A stretch of 64,000 nt of DNA from Desulfuromonadaceae bacterium (GCA_016936455.1 JAFGXV010000062.1:1-64000), one strand, 5' to 3'. Positions 52,091-62,030 are shown, numbered from the stretch's first letter. Notes: generated by a model not told the origin, from the sequence alone. Made by a program: numbers and translations.

Positions 52091-53711
52091 CTGGCGTCAC
52101 CACCTCTCTGCTGAACACGCGCTCGTGCATGGAATAAACAACCCGGGTCCAGCTCACGGCCGGCGTCTCGGCAGGGTCACTTTTTTCACCGCTGGCAGCC
52201 ACCCTGGCTTCACTGGTCTCCAGTTTTACCCCATTCCCCCACAGGTATTCGATGCCAAGCAGGGTATTGGCGATATACTCATTGACCAACGGCTTGCCCT
52301 CGAAGCGATGAGTGAGATAGAGCGCGCCGTTGCGGGATTTTTCCCGGTCCACCTGAATCACCGGCGGATGGTAAAGTGAAGAAAAAATCATGTCGCGATA
52401 ATCGGCCGCCTTACGGCTGCGGACATAGTACTCCCACACCATACGCTCCTTGTTGAGGCGCTCCCCGGCGACAAACAGGCGATGGGCATCGATAAAATCC
52501 TGATCGACAAACTGGCTGATAAAAGTGAAATCGCAGAAATCTTCGCGAATCTTAAAAATCCGCTCATGGCCGAGACCGGTGGCCCGATCGTACCGACGGC
52601 GCTGCTCACGGTCGCGCATCCGGTTGAAGGCGTAATCGTAGCAGCCCCGATCCGCCTGTTGCTCAATATGGTAGAACAGGCGCATCCCCAGGGCATAAGG
52701 ATTGAGACCAACGCGCGGCATGGCTGTCACCCCTGCGTTGACCCGGGCAAACTCCACCTCGTGGCCACGGATGCGATCATCCTGCAAAAAAAGGGTCTCG
52801 TGCCAGTAGCTGGCCCAGCCCTCGTTCATGATCTTGGTCCGGATCTGCGGCTGAAAATAGATGGACGTGGTGCGGATGATCTCCAACACCGACTTCATCC
52901 ACTTGTTTTCGTCACGGTTCAAAAACGGCGACTGGTCCATGAGAAACTGCAGCAGATCAAGGCTCGGCGCCGAGCGCTCGCGCAAAAACTTCTCGAAACA
53001 GGCGTCAAATTCGGGATACCGCTGCTGGACCTCTGCAAAAAAGATCTCTTCCCCCAGCGGTTCCTGCTGAGCGACGCAACGATTAAACCGCTCCAGCTCC
53101 TTTACATACTCGCGGGGCTGAACCTTCTTCACCGACTGCAGAAACACATCAAAATAGTAGTTCAGCCGCGCGGAACAACCGTTATCGATGCGGTTGAAAC
53201 GCGCCAGCTCGGCATGGTAGCCCACCAGATTGTCGATGCCGCGGGCGAACTCAATGACGTAGTCAACCCGGCGGCCATACTCGGAACGCAGACGGGAAAT
53301 CAAGCGTTTGTCGGCCAAAGCCCGGCCGCATAGATCATATTCCCACGTGTGGCGGAAATAGAGATTGTTCTGGAAAAAATCGATGTGCCCCAGCACATGA
53401 TAAAAAATCATGACATTGAGCCAGTCGGGATTATTGTCGTTATAGAAGGAAATCGCCGGCCGGGTATTGATCACCGTTTCGTAGGGATTGGAGGGATAGA
53501 GTTCGTACTTGCCACTCTCGCGCAGCACCTCGACATCATGCACCCAGTAATCGTACAGGGTCGGGATCATGTTCTTCGGCATCAGTTCGATCATGTCGCG
53601 GTTGCTGACAATGTACTCCAGGCTCTCCTTGTCGAAACACAACCCGGCATCGAGCGCCCGCTCCTTGCAGCCTTCCATGATGCGCTTGGTTTTCTGGTCG
53701 ATCAGTTGCAT
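52080..53711 (-). CDS. SpoVR family protein
   Basis: The 543-residue protein matches the SpoVR family, with a characteristic WLNVMIFYHVLGHIDFFQNN section that has His and Asp residues typical of that family, followed by NEGWASYWHE and RVGLNPYALGMRLF. SpoVR has no settled function; it almost always goes with PrkA and YeaH/YhbH. The start follows GGGGAG. It lies 51 bp after the YeaH-like gene and overlaps the second prkA-type gene. Confidence 0.9.
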   Translation of the reverse strand: MQLIDQKTKRIMEGCKERALDAGLCFDKESLEYIVSNRDMIELMPKNMIPTLYDYWVHDVEVLRESGKYELYPSNPYETVINTRPAISFYNDNNPDWLNVMIFYHVLGHIDFFQNNLYFRHTWEYDLCGRALADKRLISRLRSEYGRRVDYVIEFARGIDNLVGYHAELARFNRIDNGCSARLNYYFDVFLQSVKKVQPREYVKELERFNRCVAQQEPLGEEIFFAEVQQRYPEFDACFEKFLRERSAPSLDLLQFLMDQSPFLNRDENKWMKSVLEIIRTTSIYFQPQIRTKIMNEGWASYWHETLFLQDDRIRGHEVEFARVNAGVTAMPRVGLNPYALGMRLFYHIEQQADRGCYDYAFNRMRDREQRRRYDRATGLGHERIFKIREDFCDFTFISQFVDQDFIDAHRLFVAGERLNKERMVWEYYVRSRKAADYRDMIFSSLYHPPVIQVDREKSRNGALYLTHRFEGKPLVNEYIANTLLGIEYLWGNGVKLETSEARVAASGEKSDPAETPAVSWTRVVYSMHERVFSREVVTPDAA

Positions 53712-53762
53712 AACACTCCCCGCTCACGCGATGTCTCAGCAGGCTGGTTCAACGGTCTACCC

Positions 53763-55145
53763 TCAATCAGCCACCAGACGCCGGATGCCCTCGATGAGAC
53801 GCTCTTCCGCCGCATCCTCACTCAGGGTATCAAGACGCAACAGCTCTTTTGCCTGGTCGAGCAAGCCCGATTTTCTCAGGTAGCGTTCCAGTTCGGTCTG
53901 GCCCGATTTCACGTAACCGTGCTCGGCCAACGTGATGCCGACGCGGCTGGCGTAGCTCAACATTTTTTTCAGCTCGGGCAAGGTCTCCTGTCCTTCGCGA
54001 TCCCAGTCGTCACCATCGGTCCCATGGAACACATAGATATTGTACTCGGCGGCCAGTTTATTCTGCTCAACGACACGGTTGATCAGCTGATAACCGGCGG
54101 CGACCTTCGTGCCACCGGCGACGCGCAGATTATAATAGGTGTAAAAGTCCGCCACTTCCGTGGCATCGGTATCATGGAGAATGAAACGGGTCTCCACTTG
54201 GCCGCCGTACTGATAAAGCAGCCAGCTGTAGATCAACACGTGCTGGGTCACCACTAGCTCCGTGGCCTTACCGGCCATGGAGCCGGAATAGTCGCGAACA
54301 AAAAACACCAGAGCCTGGGATTCGTAGTCTTTTTCCGGCGAGAGGATGCGATAGATCTTGTCCTTGGGCGCGATGAGAAACTGGCTGGGATCAATGGCGT
54401 CAGTTGCGGACAGCCGCTCCAGGCCGATGTTGGTATTGAGAATCTGGCGCAGGGTGGCCTTCTTGTCGAGGACCTGGCCAAAACCGCGGTTGCGGTCGGT
54501 CAGGTCATAGGTATAGCGCGTCAGTGAGCGTTTTTTGCCCTTTTCCTTAAGATTGGGCAACTGAAACTTTTCCGTCAGAATGCGCCCGAGCTCATAGGCA
54601 TTGGCCTCCAGCTCATGGGAACCGCCACGTCCCTGACCGGCGCCGCTGCCCTCCCCCTGACCGGCCTCGCGCACCGGCTGCTCACCAATAACCTCGCCTT
54701 CCTCGCCATCGCCCTGACCACCGCTACCGCCACCGGACTCCTGCTCATCCAAAAAACGGTTGTCATGGAGCAGCTTCTCCTCCACCGTCGTCGGCACCAC
54801 CACCACGCGGTTCTCCCGCCCCTTGCGCGGCTTGATCAGCTTACCCACCTTGATCTTGCGCGGAAAGCCATCCTGTTCGCGCAGACGGTCGCGTTCCAGC
54901 AGATCATCAAGCGTCCGCAAAAAACTGATCCGCAGCCCGGCCTCCGGCATCCGGCCCGGCAGCAGGGAAAAGTCGCGGTCGCCGTAGAGCTGTTCCTGTG
55001 CCGAAGCGCCTGGTGCTGCCGTCGGCAGCGGCAGCACATGACGCCTCCCATCCTGCCGTTCCGTTTCTATAGCAGTGCGATCAGGAGCCAGCCTCCCCTG
55101 TTCCTTCAGCAGCTGATAGTACGTCTCACGCCCGGAGTCCGACAT
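53763..55145 (-). CDS. YeaH/YhbH (DUF444) vWA-type protein
   Basis: The 460-residue protein has a Gly/Glu-rich low-complexity stretch (about 136-180) and a C-terminal von Willebrand A-like domain with a MIDAS-type DYSGSM motif and TDATEVADF. It fits DUF444/YeaH. It is 8 bp downstream of prkA and probably is its partner, as in E. coli yeaG-yeaH. Its biochemical role is unknown. Confidence 0.9.
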   Translation of the reverse strand: MSDSGRETYYQLLKEQGRLAPDRTAIETERQDGRRHVLPLPTAAPGASAQEQLYGDRDFSLLPGRMPEAGLRISFLRTLDDLLERDRLREQDGFPRKIKVGKLIKPRKGRENRVVVVPTTVEEKLLHDNRFLDEQESGGGSGGQGDGEEGEVIGEQPVREAGQGEGSGAGQGRGGSHELEANAYELGRILTEKFQLPNLKEKGKKRSLTRYTYDLTDRNRGFGQVLDKKATLRQILNTNIGLERLSATDAIDPSQFLIAPKDKIYRILSPEKDYESQALVFFVRDYSGSMAGKATELVVTQHVLIYSWLLYQYGGQVETRFILHDTDATEVADFYTYYNLRVAGGTKVAAGYQLINRVVEQNKLAAEYNIYVFHGTDGDDWDREGQETLPELKKMLSYASRVGITLAEHGYVKSGQTELERYLRKSGLLDQAKELLRLDTLSEDAAEERLIEGIRRLVAD

Positions 55146-55153
55146 GGCTCACC

Positions 55154-57226
55154 CTAACCCTCGTCATCCTGAGTGCAGAAATACTCGATGGTCTTCTGCG
55201 CGCAAGTGCGGCAGTAACCGAGCTGGTTAAGCATGGTATCGATCATGCGGTCGTAGAGTTTCTGGTTTTCTTCGTTGGTGCGGTTGGCCAGCGCGCCGAC
55301 CAGGGAGCCGGCGCCGGCGATATCGGATTTGAGCCGCACATCGGTCACCGCCTTGACCAGTTCGAGGTTGTCCATGAAGTCGTAACCAGCATCAAGGGAG
55401 ATCTTCTGGCCGTAGATCTTGCGGATGGCAGTGCGGAACGTCTCGCGCTGCTCCTCGGTCTTCAGGCCGAGACGGTCTTCGACACTCTGGATAAAACGCG
55501 GATCAATCTTAAGCGCCTTGAGTTCGTTGGTCTGCGGATCGCGATATTTCCACATCTTGTCGGCGCCGAGATTCTCGGCATCGATGCCGATGATCATGTT
55601 GACATAGTTCATCACATCCTTGCGGATGGCCTGGGGCTCGTCCATGTAGGCGTTGAACATCTCAGTCATGATGCGCTCGCGGTAAAGTCGGCGGGCAAGC
55701 TTGAGATCATCGAGATACTTGGCGCGGTCGTTGTTGTCAGAGACATAGTCGAGAATGACCCGCTCCAGGGCATGGAAGATATCGTAGGCGAACATGCAGC
55801 GGCCTTCGTTGGTCTCGGTACTTTCCACCAGCAACTGCAGAGCGCGGCCGAGATTGCGATGCCCCAGTCCTTTCTGGCCGAAACGCTTGGTGATATCCGG
55901 TTCCTGGTTGAGCAGATCAATCACCTCGGACAAGGTCTTGATGCTTTTTTCGCCAGCCACCTCGCCCGCGGCCAGCTTGAGGGTTTCGATAGGCGTCAGT
56001 TTCTCGCTGCGCGGCAACCGCGTCAGCACCACGCCGACGCTGGCGGCATAGTTGAGGTTGGGATCCTGGTGCAGATCCTGGCCCGTGAGGGTAGTTTTGG
56101 TCTCGCTGCCGATGGCGTAAGCCGTCAGCTCCTTCTGCATCAGGTAATTGGTGTTGTGGGAGAAATAACAGATGCGACAGCGATCGATGATCGGCGCTTC
56201 CTCCTTCTCGGCCAGGAAACGGTTGAACTCGGCGTTATTGCTGGTGGCGATGATCAGGGTGTCGATGGGCCATTTAAAGCCGTCCATCTCAATCAGGCGG
56301 TTCTGAATGACCCCGAGGTAAACCTGCACCAGATCCTTCTTGTTCTTGTAAATCTCGTCGGAAAAATGGATGCCGCCACCGGCCACGCGTGCCAGGGCAC
56401 CGCGGCGCAAATCGAAGCGGTAGGGATTGTTGGTGTCGCTGATGTGCAGCAGGCGCTGGATCGATTCCTCACCGAGCAGATCCACGGCGCTGGAGGTAAT
56501 CTTGTCCTTGGCCGCATATTTTCCGGTGACAGTGCCCAGACTTTCCGTCAGTGGCACCGGAATCACCTCCACGTGTTTGAGCACCTCATTGAGCTTGCCA
56601 TCGCAATGCTGGTACAACTCGTTGAGCATGTAGGCGGTGCAGGCCCCCAGAGGGCGGTAGTCGTCAAAAAAGGTTTCGATCTGCCCATCGCTGAAGCCAT
56701 AGGTTTTGGCCAGCAGTTCCATACTCTGCTCGCGGGTCTCGCCCAGGTTCATGGCCAGGACCAGAGGATCTTCATAGGTCTGGGATTCAATCTGCGCGAT
56801 CTTGCCGTAATGACCGAGCTGATCCATGCCGACAAAGCGGAAGGTGTAACGGCGATTCTGCGCCTGGGCCAAAAAATCGCGGTACTTCGCACACAGATAC
56901 TCGACAAAAAAGGTTTTGCCGTTGCCCGGCTCGCCGACCAGCACGTACGCCATCTCTTTCGACGAGCCGCCTTCGGCCGCATCCTTGACAAAAGAAACAA
57001 AACTGTTGATCTCGTCGTACATGCCGATGGCGTGTTTACGCCCGGTGCGAAAGATGCCGAAGTCGTAGGTTGACTTGCCATTGACCACGACTTTGTCGAT
57101 GGGCTGCGACAGAATCATGCGCGCCACGGACTGAAAGGCATTCTCGAACCGGCGCTCGCCCTGCTTGACGGCTGTTAAATGTGCGGCTAGTGAACCATCC
57201 TCTTTTCTGCTTCTCGCCTGTGCCAT
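55154..57226 (-). CDS. prkA: PrkA serine protein kinase/AAA+ protein
   Basis: PrkA has an AAA+ domain (P-loop GEPGNGKT near residue 85) and a C-terminal kinase-like domain. The 690-residue protein has GGGIHFSDEIYKNKKDL as the Walker-B region and IIATSNNAEFNRF as sensor-1. The end carries CRTCAQKTIEYFC, an unusual Cys-rich tail. GGAGGAAGG precedes the ATG at 57226. Homologues respond to starvation or sporulation. It is the first gene of prkA-yeaH-spoVR-prkA2. Confidence 0.93.
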   Translation of the reverse strand: MAQARSRKEDGSLAAHLTAVKQGERRFENAFQSVARMILSQPIDKVVVNGKSTYDFGIFRTGRKHAIGMYDEINSFVSFVKDAAEGGSSKEMAYVLVGEPGNGKTFFVEYLCAKYRDFLAQAQNRRYTFRFVGMDQLGHYGKIAQIESQTYEDPLVLAMNLGETREQSMELLAKTYGFSDGQIETFFDDYRPLGACTAYMLNELYQHCDGKLNEVLKHVEVIPVPLTESLGTVTGKYAAKDKITSSAVDLLGEESIQRLLHISDTNNPYRFDLRRGALARVAGGGIHFSDEIYKNKKDLVQVYLGVIQNRLIEMDGFKWPIDTLIIATSNNAEFNRFLAEKEEAPIIDRCRICYFSHNTNYLMQKELTAYAIGSETKTTLTGQDLHQDPNLNYAASVGVVLTRLPRSEKLTPIETLKLAAGEVAGEKSIKTLSEVIDLLNQEPDITKRFGQKGLGHRNLGRALQLLVESTETNEGRCMFAYDIFHALERVILDYVSDNNDRAKYLDDLKLARRLYRERIMTEMFNAYMDEPQAIRKDVMNYVNMIIGIDAENLGADKMWKYRDPQTNELKALKIDPRFIQSVEDRLGLKTEEQRETFRTAIRKIYGQKISLDAGYDFMDNLELVKAVTDVRLKSDIAGAGSLVGALANRTNEENQKLYDRMIDTMLNQLGYCRTCAQKTIEYFCTQDDEG

Positions 57227-57397
57227 TGACCTTCCTCCCATGGCTATCACTTCTGCGGTGTACCAATACCAGCTGAACAGGATCGTAATAACAGGATGCT
57301 GAAAAAACCCCATCCGGAAACTTTTTTCAGTATAGCCGCTTTTGAGGGAATTGCAGCGCAGGGGAAAAATCTTGCCTTATGACGGGCGGCCGGACAC

Positions 57398-57435
57398 AAA
57401 AAAAGCCCCTACGGCTGGACCGCAGGGGCTTTTTT
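57398..57435 (-). terminator. Terminator of the DHH phosphoesterase gene
   Basis: AAAAAAGCCCCT/AGGGGCTTTTTT forms a 12-bp stem around a 13-base loop that may itself pair. A run of six or seven A on the left supplies the U-tract for the leftward DHH gene, which ends 22 bp to the right. It can also work in the other direction. Confidence 0.9.
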
Positions 57436-57457
57436 GATCTGAGATGGGGAGGCAATA

Positions 57458-58369
57458 TCAGGCGCTCGCCTTGATCGCCTCAACCAGCTCGGCCAGCACG
57501 CGATCGGCATCAGCATAGGGCACCTGACAGGTCCCGACCGCCTTGTGGCCGCCGCCGCCGTATTTGAGCATCAGGGAACCGACATTGACGTTGGAGGTGC
57601 GGTTGAGCACGCTGTAACCGACGGAGATGGCAACAAACTCCTTGCCACGGCCATCGATGAGGCGAATGGAGATATTGGTGTCGGGAAACAGGGAATAGAT
57701 CAGAAAGCGGTTGCCCGGTGGCAGGTCGGTCAAGCCGCGGGCGTCGGTAATCGCCACCGGACCGTCAACGCGGGTATGCTCTTGCAAAAAGGCTTTACAG
57801 CGGGCATCGTTTTCGTAATAGAGATTCACCCGTTCCTGCACATGGGGATTCGCCAGAATCTCCTCAATGGTCTGGGTGCGCATGGCCTCCATCAGTTCCT
57901 TCATCAGCTGCAGATTGCTGATGGTGAAACTCTTGTGATAGCCGAGGCCGGTACGGGGATCGCAGAGAAAACCGAGCAGTACCCAGCCGGTGGGATTGAG
58001 AATCTCGTCTTCGCTGAGCTGGGCGGAATCGACGCGGTCAACATATTCGAGCATGCTGTCGAATTTCTTCAGCCGCGCATCCTGATAGTAGTTATAGATC
58101 ACGCGAGCCGCGCTGGGGGCGGATTCACTGCGCCCCTGATACTGGCCCTCAAGCTGCAGCCGCTCCTTCTCGCTGGAATGGTGATCGAACCACAGACCGC
58201 AACCCGGAACATAGGGCACGTTGGCCAGCACATCGTCGGCCGAGACCGCAATCTTGCCGTCCTGCAAATCCTTGGGATGGGCGTACTCCATCTCCTCAAT
58301 CACGCCCAGCTCCTTGAGCAGCGCGGCACAGACAATACCATCGAAATCAGAACGGGTCAGCAAACGCAT
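57458..58369 (-). CDS. DHH-family phosphoesterase
   Basis: The 303-residue protein has RSDFDGIVCAALL, a WFDHHSS motif and the DHHA1-type GGGGHKAVGTC end, typical of DHH/DHHA1 phosphoesterases (exopolyphosphatase-related, nanoRNase or c-di-nucleotide-type enzymes). The metal-binding Asp and His appear conserved. No nucleotide-specific cue separates the options. AGGAGG precedes the ATG. It stands between prkA and the radical SAM fusion gene. Confidence 0.88.
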   Translation of the reverse strand: MRLLTRSDFDGIVCAALLKELGVIEEMEYAHPKDLQDGKIAVSADDVLANVPYVPGCGLWFDHHSSEKERLQLEGQYQGRSESAPSAARVIYNYYQDARLKKFDSMLEYVDRVDSAQLSEDEILNPTGWVLLGFLCDPRTGLGYHKSFTISNLQLMKELMEAMRTQTIEEILANPHVQERVNLYYENDARCKAFLQEHTRVDGPVAITDARGLTDLPPGNRFLIYSLFPDTNISIRLIDGRGKEFVAISVGYSVLNRTSNVNVGSLMLKYGGGGHKAVGTCQVPYADADRVLAELVEAIKASA

Positions 58370-58459
58370 GCAGCATCCTCCTCGAGTTAGCAGACTGGAA
58401 AATTCATGAATTCCAATTCTAACAATAGTGCACGGAAAATCAAACCCGTTAATGTGCGA

Positions 58460-61400
58460 TCAGGAGGCCAAACGTTCTGCCAGCCTCTTACTTGCCGAAG
58501 GCGACAGTGGACAGCCCCCGCCCAGGCATTCCTGATTCAGATGTTGCTGACGACAGACCCGCGTGTCGCCAGCGATCAGTGGCCGGGGCAACACACTCAG
58601 CGACAGCTCGGCCGCCGCCTGCAACGCCACCACGCAATCGCGTTGACAGCAGCGCGCGGCCCTGAACTGCGCCAGACGAGCCAGCACTTCCTGCACCAGG
58701 GTCTGCACCTGCTGGCGCTCATCCGCCGTCAGCGGATTGGCCTGCAGAATCAGGCTGAAGGCGATACCGACACCGACGGCAGCACCGCAGACACCGTTGA
58801 AGGCACAGCTGCCACCGGCAATCTTCGCGCCACGCTGTAAGGCCGTCTCCAGGGCAGTGTCGGGCAACTCACCGCCGCTGTTGCGGTAACAGATTAGAAT
58901 CAGTGCCGGCATCAGGGCATGGTACTGGGGACCGTGCAGCGGGATGGCCGGATGGCGACAGATGCGATAGAACAGCGGCAGCAGTTCCGTTTCCCGCGCA
59001 CTGCGACACAGGTGTTCGATGGCAACCAGCGCATCCTCGCTATGGCAGCTATCGCAGACGAAATGGCCCTGCTCGCAGTTCACGGAGCTGATAAAGGTCT
59101 CACCACAGTAACTGCAGACACAGGGTGCGCTCTCGGCCCGATAGTGCAACGGCGCACCACAGACCATGCAGCCGCTGAACTGGCGCGCCGCAGGCGGAGC
59201 TTCGTCGTTCTGGAGGGCAGGAATGGCGCAGTTGCAGCTGTAGATGAAGGCGATGTTCTCGACAAAGCCCTGGGCATCAAGACGATAGAGCTGATCGCCG
59301 GCAGCCAGAGCCTGGGCCAGCGGGATCTCGGTCACCTGCCCCGGCGTTAGAACCAAACCGTCGTCCAGATGGATGGCGGCGAAAGGCCCCGGATACATCA
59401 CGCGCACGCGCTGGTCGTTGCTGGGCAGTTGCGGCTTGCGGGCGGTAAAGGTCAGGGAGAAAAAGGCATGCTGCTGCACCTGGCGGTAGGGCAGCCGCTT
59501 GAGGCTGGCCAGGGCATCAAAGCCGCTCTCATGCAACAGGCCCATCAGGTCTTTCTGGGTCAGGGCACCGGCAATACACTCCCCGCGCAGCACCTCGTCG
59601 TTGCGGATGGCGGCGTCGGGCTCGGTTTCGCACACCACGTCCGCCACCACCAGGCGGCCGCCCGGTTTGAGCACCCGCAGCATCTCGGCAAACAGCCGCC
59701 GCTTGTCAGCGGAAAGATTGAGCACGCAGTTGGACAGGATCAGGTCGATGCTGTTGTCCTCAACGGGCAGGACTTCCAAATAGCCCTGACGGAAATCGAG
59801 GTTGGCATAACCGAGATTCTGCGTAACACCCTGTTGCCCCTCACGCGCCAGATTGAGCATCGGTTCGAGCATGTCGACCCCGATGACCCGACCACTGCGA
59901 CCGGTCAACCGCGCGGCAATAAAACACTCCACGCCACTGCCGCAGCCGAGGTCGAGAATCGTTTCCCCCGGTTGAATCCCGGCATCCAGCACCGGGCTGC
60001 CACAGCCATAACCGCGGAAGCGGTAGGCCGGGGGAATATGGCTGACGATATCAGCCTCGTAGCAGACCGGATTGAGAATCTCCTCCTTGCTGTCGCCCAC
60101 GGCCGCAGCGTAGAAATTCTTCACCACGGAACGGCTGTCTTCGTGAGTCAAAGACAGCAGACAGTTGGAATGCAGGAGTGCCACCTTGCCGTGCGCGCCG
60201 CAGGTTTCCAGCACGTCACCCATCTTCAGGCGCAGCGCCGGTTCATCCAGGTCCGCCTGCTCTGCGGCCTTCTCGACAATCAGATCCAGCGCTAGCTGCT
60301 CATACAGCGGCAGATAGGGATCGGCGCCGACGAAACGCTGACCATGGAGATAGCTGTGGTCGAGGTCGCCGCCACCGAGGATGAAACGCCACGGCGAATC
60401 CAAATCGCGGCAGCTGCCGTGACGAATCTGTTCCAGCACCGCGCTGGAACGCCAGGCCGTCGCCAGTCCATGGGTCAGCGGCGTGGCCAGTTCCGCCACA
60501 TCGACCAGCGCCGCCGAGGGGTAGAGCCGGTCATCGGGACCGATAGCCAGAGAGTCCCAGCCGCTGCCGCTACCGTCATGAATCGTGCCGGGCGGAGCGA
60601 AAATCTGGGTGCGCAGGGCATCCAGATTGTCGAGGGTCATCCCATGCTGTTGGGCACGCCGGCGGGCCTCGGTCAGAGCCGCGGCGATGGCGGGCACAGC
60701 GGCAAACTGCTCCTGCTCGCCGCGGCCACGAATGAAATACCACATGAAATGGACATTGGCGGCGCCCCACTCGGCGGCGAGATCGACAATCGCCGGCATG
60801 TCGGCCACGTTATCGCGTTCCACGCACATGGACAGGGTAAAGGGCCAGCCCTGCTCGCGCAGCCAGCCCAGCTGCTGGCGTAGCCGGGCAAAGCGTCCGG
60901 CACCACGCAGGGCATCATGGCGTTGCTCCAGGCCATCGACACTGATCTGCAGATGAAAACGGCTGCGATCCCAGTCGGCCTGTGCCAGCTGCTGTTGCAA
61001 CGTCATGCCATTGGTCAGCACCGCCACATGGGCGTGGGGTTGAATCAGAATATACTGGACAATGGCATTGAAATCGGGATGGACAAAGGGTTCGCCACCC
61101 GTCAGGGCAAACACGCGGCAACCCAGCACCAGCGCCTCATCCACCCGTCGGCGAATCTGGGCAAATGACAGCTCGGCCCGACTGTGGGCATCGGACGAAA
61201 ACAGGCAGTGCTCACAGCTCAGGTTGCAACGATTGGTAACATGCAGCCACAACTCGTTGAGCTGGCGCGTCTCCAGACAGGCGGACCGCCCGGGATAGTC
61301 CGTCGGCTCCTGAGAAGGAAGGCGTTGAAGAAAACGCTGCTCCGCCATGGTCAGGGAGGACGCCGGGCGCTCGGCCAGTTGCTGCAGCAACCGATCCCCC

Positions 61401-61498
61401 GCCGAGGTCGGTACAAACCAGTGAGGCAGATCGGAACGAAGATAAACAGGCAGGCCCCGGTACTCAAGGCGCTGCCACAGGGAAAGATCAAAAGACAT
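58460..61498 (-). CDS. Radical SAM / ArsM-like methyltransferase / DUF5714-type fusion
   Basis: This 1012-residue protein joins three parts. A radical SAM domain (about 80-330) has Cys91, Cys95 and Cys98 in CNLSCEHC and GGEP at 134-137. An ArsM-like methyltransferase (about 460-680) has motif I ILDLGCGSG at 514-522. The three cysteines typical of arsenite methyltransferase are at Cys499 (GYGCGSP), Cys591 (SNCVLNLS) and Cys641 (GECIAGA). A Cys-rich end (about 775-1000) has zinc-ribbon-like pairs (CMVCGAP, CSYCGE, CDSCHS) and GGSCAFNGVCGAAVGVG, a DUF5714-type sequence. A SPASM cluster is absent. The substrate is unknown; arsenic methylation is only one possibility. Confidence 0.85.
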   Translation of the reverse strand: MSFDLSLWQRLEYRGLPVYLRSDLPHWFVPTSAGDRLLQQLAERPASSLTMAEQRFLQRLPSQEPTDYPGRSACLETRQLNELWLHVTNRCNLSCEHCLFSSDAHSRAELSFAQIRRRVDEALVLGCRVFALTGGEPFVHPDFNAIVQYILIQPHAHVAVLTNGMTLQQQLAQADWDRSRFHLQISVDGLEQRHDALRGAGRFARLRQQLGWLREQGWPFTLSMCVERDNVADMPAIVDLAAEWGAANVHFMWYFIRGRGEQEQFAAVPAIAAALTEARRRAQQHGMTLDNLDALRTQIFAPPGTIHDGSGSGWDSLAIGPDDRLYPSAALVDVAELATPLTHGLATAWRSSAVLEQIRHGSCRDLDSPWRFILGGGDLDHSYLHGQRFVGADPYLPLYEQLALDLIVEKAAEQADLDEPALRLKMGDVLETCGAHGKVALLHSNCLLSLTHEDSRSVVKNFYAAAVGDSKEEILNPVCYEADIVSHIPPAYRFRGYGCGSPVLDAGIQPGETILDLGCGSGVECFIAARLTGRSGRVIGVDMLEPMLNLAREGQQGVTQNLGYANLDFRQGYLEVLPVEDNSIDLILSNCVLNLSADKRRLFAEMLRVLKPGGRLVVADVVCETEPDAAIRNDEVLRGECIAGALTQKDLMGLLHESGFDALASLKRLPYRQVQQHAFFSLTFTARKPQLPSNDQRVRVMYPGPFAAIHLDDGLVLTPGQVTEIPLAQALAAGDQLYRLDAQGFVENIAFIYSCNCAIPALQNDEAPPAARQFSGCMVCGAPLHYRAESAPCVCSYCGETFISSVNCEQGHFVCDSCHSEDALVAIEHLCRSARETELLPLFYRICRHPAIPLHGPQYHALMPALILICYRNSGGELPDTALETALQRGAKIAGGSCAFNGVCGAAVGVGIAFSLILQANPLTADERQQVQTLVQEVLARLAQFRAARCCQRDCVVALQAAAELSLSVLPRPLIAGDTRVCRQQHLNQECLGGGCPLSPSASKRLAERLAS

Positions 61499-61639
61499 GG
61501 GAATAAACTCTCATCACAGTCTGCACCCGCGCAGCAAGGCCGCGCAGGCCAAAACACAGCCATCGGGCATGTCGCAACCAAATCAACAATGCCGATTCGA
61601 CCCATCGGCGCAGACCATAACACTCCCCGACGGCCGGAC

Positions 61640-62002
61640 TCAATCTTTTTTCGCCTGCGCTTTCAGGGCGGCAACCTCGTCATAAACTGCCATCAGGCCC
61701 TCGGCCCGAAAGCAGCAGGAACGGACCCGGCCCTGCTGGTGGGCCACCTGCCAGTCGATCACTTCCACGTCCTTGCGCACCGCGCGGCTGAATCCGGGTT
61801 CGCCCAGGGCCAGCAGCGCCTGCCACATCTGTTCCATATCCAGCAGCTCGAATGAAGTCACCTCTTCCTGCTGCGCACGGCGGTTGATAAAATAGTCCAG
61901 CAGCTCGTACTGCTTCGGGCCGGCGTCCTGCTGCCAGCAGATAAATGCATGCTCCGGTTGGCGCTGCGCCGTGATGGCGCTGACCAGTGTTTCACCTTTC
62001 AT
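61640..62002 (-). CDS. Hypothetical 120-residue protein upstream of the fusion
   Basis: The product is mixed alpha/beta in feel, with a Cys pair (RSCCFRAEG) and no membrane segment. It begins MKGETLVSAIT behind a GGGG-type site. It lies 141 bp upstream of the fusion gene on the same strand, so co-transcription is plausible. No family is recognised. Confidence 0.6.
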   Translation of the reverse strand: MKGETLVSAITAQRQPEHAFICWQQDAGPKQYELLDYFINRRAQQEEVTSFELLDMEQMWQALLALGEPGFSRAVRKDVEVIDWQVAHQQGRVRSCCFRAEGLMAVYDEVAALKAQAKKD

Positions 62003-62030
62003 GACACAACCCCTTTTTGCAAAGCTTGGA

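Noticed and set aside
58401-58412. AATTCATGAATT palindrome
   Set aside because: A 12-bp palindrome of this AT type with no context or repeat; likely chance.
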